Source: Thermoanaerobacterales bacterium (lineage in GTDB: Bacteria; Bacillota; Desulfotomaculia; Desulfotomaculales; JASEER01). From it: DNA of 37,213 nt. Shown in pieces: positions 34,972-37,213 of this stretch (its first letter is position 1; each line of letters begins with the position of its first letter). The notes beneath the pieces are model-generated. The model was not told the origin of the DNA, searched no databases, and saw only the letters and a list, made by a program, of their open reading frames with translations. The stretch covers positions 1 to 37,213 of the forward strand of contig JASEER010000012.1 of the NCBI GenBank assembly GCA_030019475.1, written 5' to 3'. The position numbers and the translations under genes are program-made.

Positions 34972-34995
34972 AAGGGGGTTAGGCATGGAGTTGCC

Positions 34996-35652
34996 GTGGC
35001 GCGCTGGTATGCCGCCATTGCCTTGCGGCGGTCGCGGAGGCGATACGACCCCCGCCCGCTGGAGGCGGCCCAACTCAAGGAACTGAAGAGGGTCTGTGAG
35101 GAGTTCCGGCCGTTTGCTGAGGCGCGGGCCGTCCTGGTGAAGCCCCCGCGGAGAAGGTCTTCCGGGGCGCTGTGGGCCACTACGGCCAGGTCAAGGGCGC
35201 GCCGGCCTTTGCCGCGTTCGTCGGCCTTGTGGATAGCCCGCATGTGCAGGAATACGTCGGCTACACGGGGGAGGGAATCGTCCTGGAGGCCACGGCCCTT
35301 GGACTGGGCACCTGCTGGGTCGGCGCCTTCTTCCGCCCGGGGGCGGTCGCATCCCTCGTCGGCCTGGGCCCCTCGGAACGAGTCCTGGCCGTCACTCCCC
35401 TCGGCTGCGTCTCTCAAGGCTGGACGCTGGAGGAAAAGGTGATGGCCGGCTTTGGCCGTAACCACCGCCGGCATCCTCTTGAACAACTGGTCCGGGGACT
35501 TGAAAAGGAGGAGCGGCCGTCCTGGATGGATGCCGCCCTGGAAGCCGCCCGGCTGGCTCCTTCGGACGTCAACCGCCAGCCCTGGCGTTTCACCGCCAGC
35601 CGGGGAGCGGTTACCGTTGCTGTGGGACACAAAAGATCACGGATAGCCCGCG
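34996..35652 (+). pseudogene. Nitroreductase-family pseudogene (frameshifted, C-terminus lost)
   Basis: The first frame (GTG at 34996) encodes WYAAIALRRSRRRYDPRPLE and then FRPFAEARAVLV. At about 35150 the reading must change: the second frame continues EAPAEKVFRGAVGHYGQVKG, then FAAFVG, GYTGEGIVLEATALGL, TCWVGAFF and APSDVNRQPWRF. Together these form the FMN-binding nitroreductase fold of the TM1586 type. One missing base near GGTGAAGCC would explain the break. After NRQPWRF only about 20 more residues follow before the end of the neighbouring minus-strand gene, whereas the family continues for some 50. Two defects make a pseudogene likely; a sequencing error could explain the first only. 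Confidence 0.75.
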
Positions 35653-36780
35653 TCAGTAGCGCAGTATGGCGCCGATATACCCCGCCCGGGCTAGAGCGGG
35701 ATGCCCCTGGCGGACGACCTCCACCAGGGCCCCCTGGTCCGCGGCCATCTGTACCACGAGATCGACAAGACGCGGGATTTCCTCCATCATGCCGTTGCAG
35801 AATGGGCAATCGCCATCCGCCGTTGTAAACAGCTGCCCGCAATCCTGGCAGCGGTACCCGCCGGACTGGTAGCCCGAGGTAACGGCCAGCTTCCGGATCC
35901 TGCCCTGCACCGCGCTGAAAGCGACATCGTCGAGGCCGATGACGGCCCTTCCGCCCTCCGCGACCGCAGCCGTGATCTCCTCCACGAATTGGTCTTCCAT
36001 CGCCCTTTCCACCTCACTCATCACCGACTGGGTCGTGGTCAGCAAGTCACCCCGGTCAACAACCGTCTCTTCCTTGAAGAAGGTCAAGATCTTGCTTTCC
36101 GCTTCGGCCGGCAAGAACGACCGGAAGCGAGACACAGCCTCCACCGGCCCGGCAATAGCGATGCGGCCGATGTAGCCGGAGGAAAGCATCGTCTGCAGCA
36201 AGTCGGCCACGCCCTCCAGGTGACGGTCCACGTGATATTCTATGTGGCGCGCGTAGCGCGTCTGGCTCAGGGCGAACCAGCCGCCTTTCTTGTGTTTCCC
36301 CGGGATATCGTCGCGGCTCGCTTCGGTATACTCCACCACCTCACCGAGTTGAACAAGGAAAAGCCGTGCCGAACGCCTGTCCACCAACACGATGACATAA
36401 GGCTGGTGGTCATCGAGCAAGGCAAAAAGCGGTTTTAAGTACGGCCGCTGGTCGATCACCAGGACGTCCCTTACAGGAATGGCCAGGTGATATTCACGCC
36501 AAACGCCGAGCGGACCGCAGGCAATGATGGCCAGGCCTTTCTTAAAGTCGCTCCGGGCCAATGCCACATAATTGGCCAGCCTCTCCAGGTCATAGGCCAA
36601 GGCGTAGCGTTGTTCCCGGTCTTCCACAGCGGGTACGGCGTCGCGCAATAGATTTTTAAGACGTGTCACGTACTCCGCCCGCGGATTGGTTGCCGGGTCA
36701 ACGTCCAGGTAAAGGCTGCAATAGTAATACTCCCTGTCCGGCAAGGACATGAGTTCAGAGACCTCTTCCCGCGTCAGCAT
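35653..36780 (-). CDS. Release-factor-like (baeRF/Vms1-type) protein with C-terminal zinc ribbon
   Basis: This 375-residue protein resembles bacterial members of the eRF1/Vms1-like superfamily, candidates for peptidyl-tRNA hydrolysis on stalled ribosomes. The region KKGGWFALSQTRYARHIEYHV corresponds to the GxxQ-containing catalytic loop and following helix, with the candidate glutamine in SQTRYARH. A later segment, VIGLDDVAFSAVQGRIRKL, precedes a C4 zinc ribbon (CQDCGQLF and CPFC) at about 310-330, and a C-terminal VDLVVQMAADQGALVEVV. Function is inferred from the family. ATG at 36780 has AGGAGG nine bases upstream. Its neighbour is a 5S rRNA gene, but terminators lie between. Confidence 0.75.
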   Translation of the reverse strand: MLTREEVSELMSLPDREYYYCSLYLDVDPATNPRAEYVTRLKNLLRDAVPAVEDREQRYALAYDLERLANYVALARSDFKKGLAIIACGPLGVWREYHLAIPVRDVLVIDQRPYLKPLFALLDDHQPYVIVLVDRRSARLFLVQLGEVVEYTEASRDDIPGKHKKGGWFALSQTRYARHIEYHVDRHLEGVADLLQTMLSSGYIGRIAIAGPVEAVSRFRSFLPAEAESKILTFFKEETVVDRGDLLTTTQSVMSEVERAMEDQFVEEITAAVAEGGRAVIGLDDVAFSAVQGRIRKLAVTSGYQSGGYRCQDCGQLFTTADGDCPFCNGMMEEIPRLVDLVVQMAADQGALVEVVRQGHPALARAGYIGAILRY

Positions 36781-36915
36781 CAACTAACACCTCCTCCGGA
36801 CTTTGTGAACACCGTAACAACCCCCGCTGATGTTTGCAACCCTTCCCAGGGTTTATAGCCCACAAGCTCGTGACTTGTCCCAAAGTAATGGCGTAACAGA
36901 CGTGTACGATCGCTC

Positions 36916-36959
36916 AAAAAAGCCCTCTTTCGTCACTAGAGGAGTCCCTTCGGGCTCCT
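36916..36959 (-). terminator. Terminator with an overlapping alternative stem
   Basis: On the minus strand CCTCT-AGTGACGAA-AGAGG is followed by GC and TTTTTT (36916-36921), a short intrinsic terminator. Immediately before it AGGAGCCCGAAGGGACTCCT (36940-36959) forms a longer stem with one bulged base and uses three of the same bases. The two stems cannot form fully together. Confidence 0.55.
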
Positions 36960-36978
36960 AAAAGATTATCCATATGTG

Positions 36979-37007
36979 AAAACCTCCTGCTTACTGCAGG
37001 AGGTTTT
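36979..37007 (-). terminator. Intrinsic terminator of the 5S rRNA
   Basis: AAAACCTCCTGC (36979-36990) and GCAGGAGGTTTT (36996-37007) are a perfect 12-bp inverted repeat with a 5-base loop, nine bases beyond the 5S 3' end. The strand-specific end TTTT completes a strong rho-independent terminator. Confidence 0.9.
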
Positions 37008-37016
37008 CGAAGATAG

Positions 37017-37130
37017 TTCCGGCGGCGACCTACTCTCCCGGGGGAACCCCCAGTACCATCGGCGCTGGAGGGCTTAACGGCCGTGTTCGGGATGGGAACG
37101 GGTGTGACCCCTCCGCCATAGCCACCGGAA
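37017..37130 (-). rRNA. rrf: 5S ribosomal RNA
   Basis: The minus strand contains the conserved 5S elements: GGCGGAGGGGTCACACCCGT near the 5' part, TCCCATCCCGAACACGG, GTTAAGCCCTCCAGCGCCGA, TGGTACTGGGGG and GGGAGAGTAGGTCGCCGCC at the 3' end. The ends TTCCGG and CCGGAA pair to close the molecule. Length of about 114 bases is normal. The 23S gene, if adjacent, would lie beyond the right edge. Confidence 0.97.
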
Positions 37131-37139
37131 ATTTGAGAT

Positions 37140-37167
37140 GTGGGAGGTGAGAGGTGGGAAGTGGGAG
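37140..37167. repeat. GC-type heptanucleotide repeat upstream of 5S rRNA
   Basis: Four direct 7-base units (GTGGGAG, GTGAGAG, GTGGGAA, GTGGGAG) lie just upstream of the 5S gene. They fit the same degenerate unit, RTKRGAR, as the AT-rich blocks at 1937-1991 and 31755-31775. Confidence 0.7.
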
Positions 37168-37213
37168 GGAGCCCATTCCTTATCTCACTGCACATCTATT
37201 TTTCGCTTTTTTT

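Noticed and set aside
36914-37195. Minus-strand open frame across the 5S region
   Set aside because: It covers the 5S rRNA and its terminator; any protein reading is accidental.

Overview
The window is GC-rich and almost entirely coding, with nearly every gene on the minus strand. It reads as chromosome of an anaerobic, spore-forming Firmicute of the Desulfotomaculum/Pelotomaculum/Moorella type (class Clostridia in the broad sense). Evidence: sporulation-linked genes (bofC, a SpoIID/LytB protein, a YteA-like DksA-family protein), the siroheme-dependent (Ahb) heme pathway of sulfate reducers and their relatives, an aldehyde:ferredoxin oxidoreductase with its polyferredoxin, strong Shine-Dalgarno sites, and heavy use of TTG and GTG starts. 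The species cannot be fixed from sequence alone.

Layout, in transcription order (right to left). 37017-37130 is a 5S rRNA with an excellent intrinsic terminator, presumably the end of an rRNA operon. Next come a release-factor-like (baeRF/Vms1-type) protein with a zinc ribbon, then the only plus-strand locus, a frameshifted and truncated nitroreductase that still has a promoter, then rmuC and nadE. 24-33 kb carries yebC, bofC, ruvC-ruvA-ruvB, queH, DUF2905, a polyferredoxin/AOR pair and spoIID. 20.5-24.2 kb is a three-gene accessory module: an LRV-repeat protein, a MoxR AAA+ ATPase and a metallopeptidase-like/VWA protein. It separates spoIID from queA-tgt. 14-20 kb is queA, tgt, a CBS-pair protein, yajC, an HD-domain protein, secD and secF. 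9-14 kb has an ACT-domain/UPF0210 pair, a geranylgeranyl-reductase-like flavoprotein, DUF5665, the YteA-like protein and a trans-prenyl diphosphate synthase.

1-8.85 kb is a tetrapyrrole cluster: sirC, hemA, hemC, cobA-hemD fusion, an AhbC/NirJ1-like radical SAM protein, hemB, an AhbD/NirJ2-like radical SAM protein, ahbA and ahbB (cut by the window edge). Together these cover glutamyl-tRNA to precorrin-2, sirohydrochlorin, and then siroheme to heme b without protoporphyrin. Missing from the window are hemL (probably beyond the left edge) and an obvious chelatase domain.

No CRISPR array, insertion sequence, tRNA or phage gene was seen, and no gap without a gene exceeds 300 bases. The best candidates for unreported biology are the LRV-MoxR-metallopeptidase/VWA module, two genes (the LRV gene and bofC) whose ribosome-binding sites lie in the 3' arm of a hairpin, a heptanucleotide repeat family in three intergenic places, and a paired GC-rich hairpin repeat in two intergenic places.
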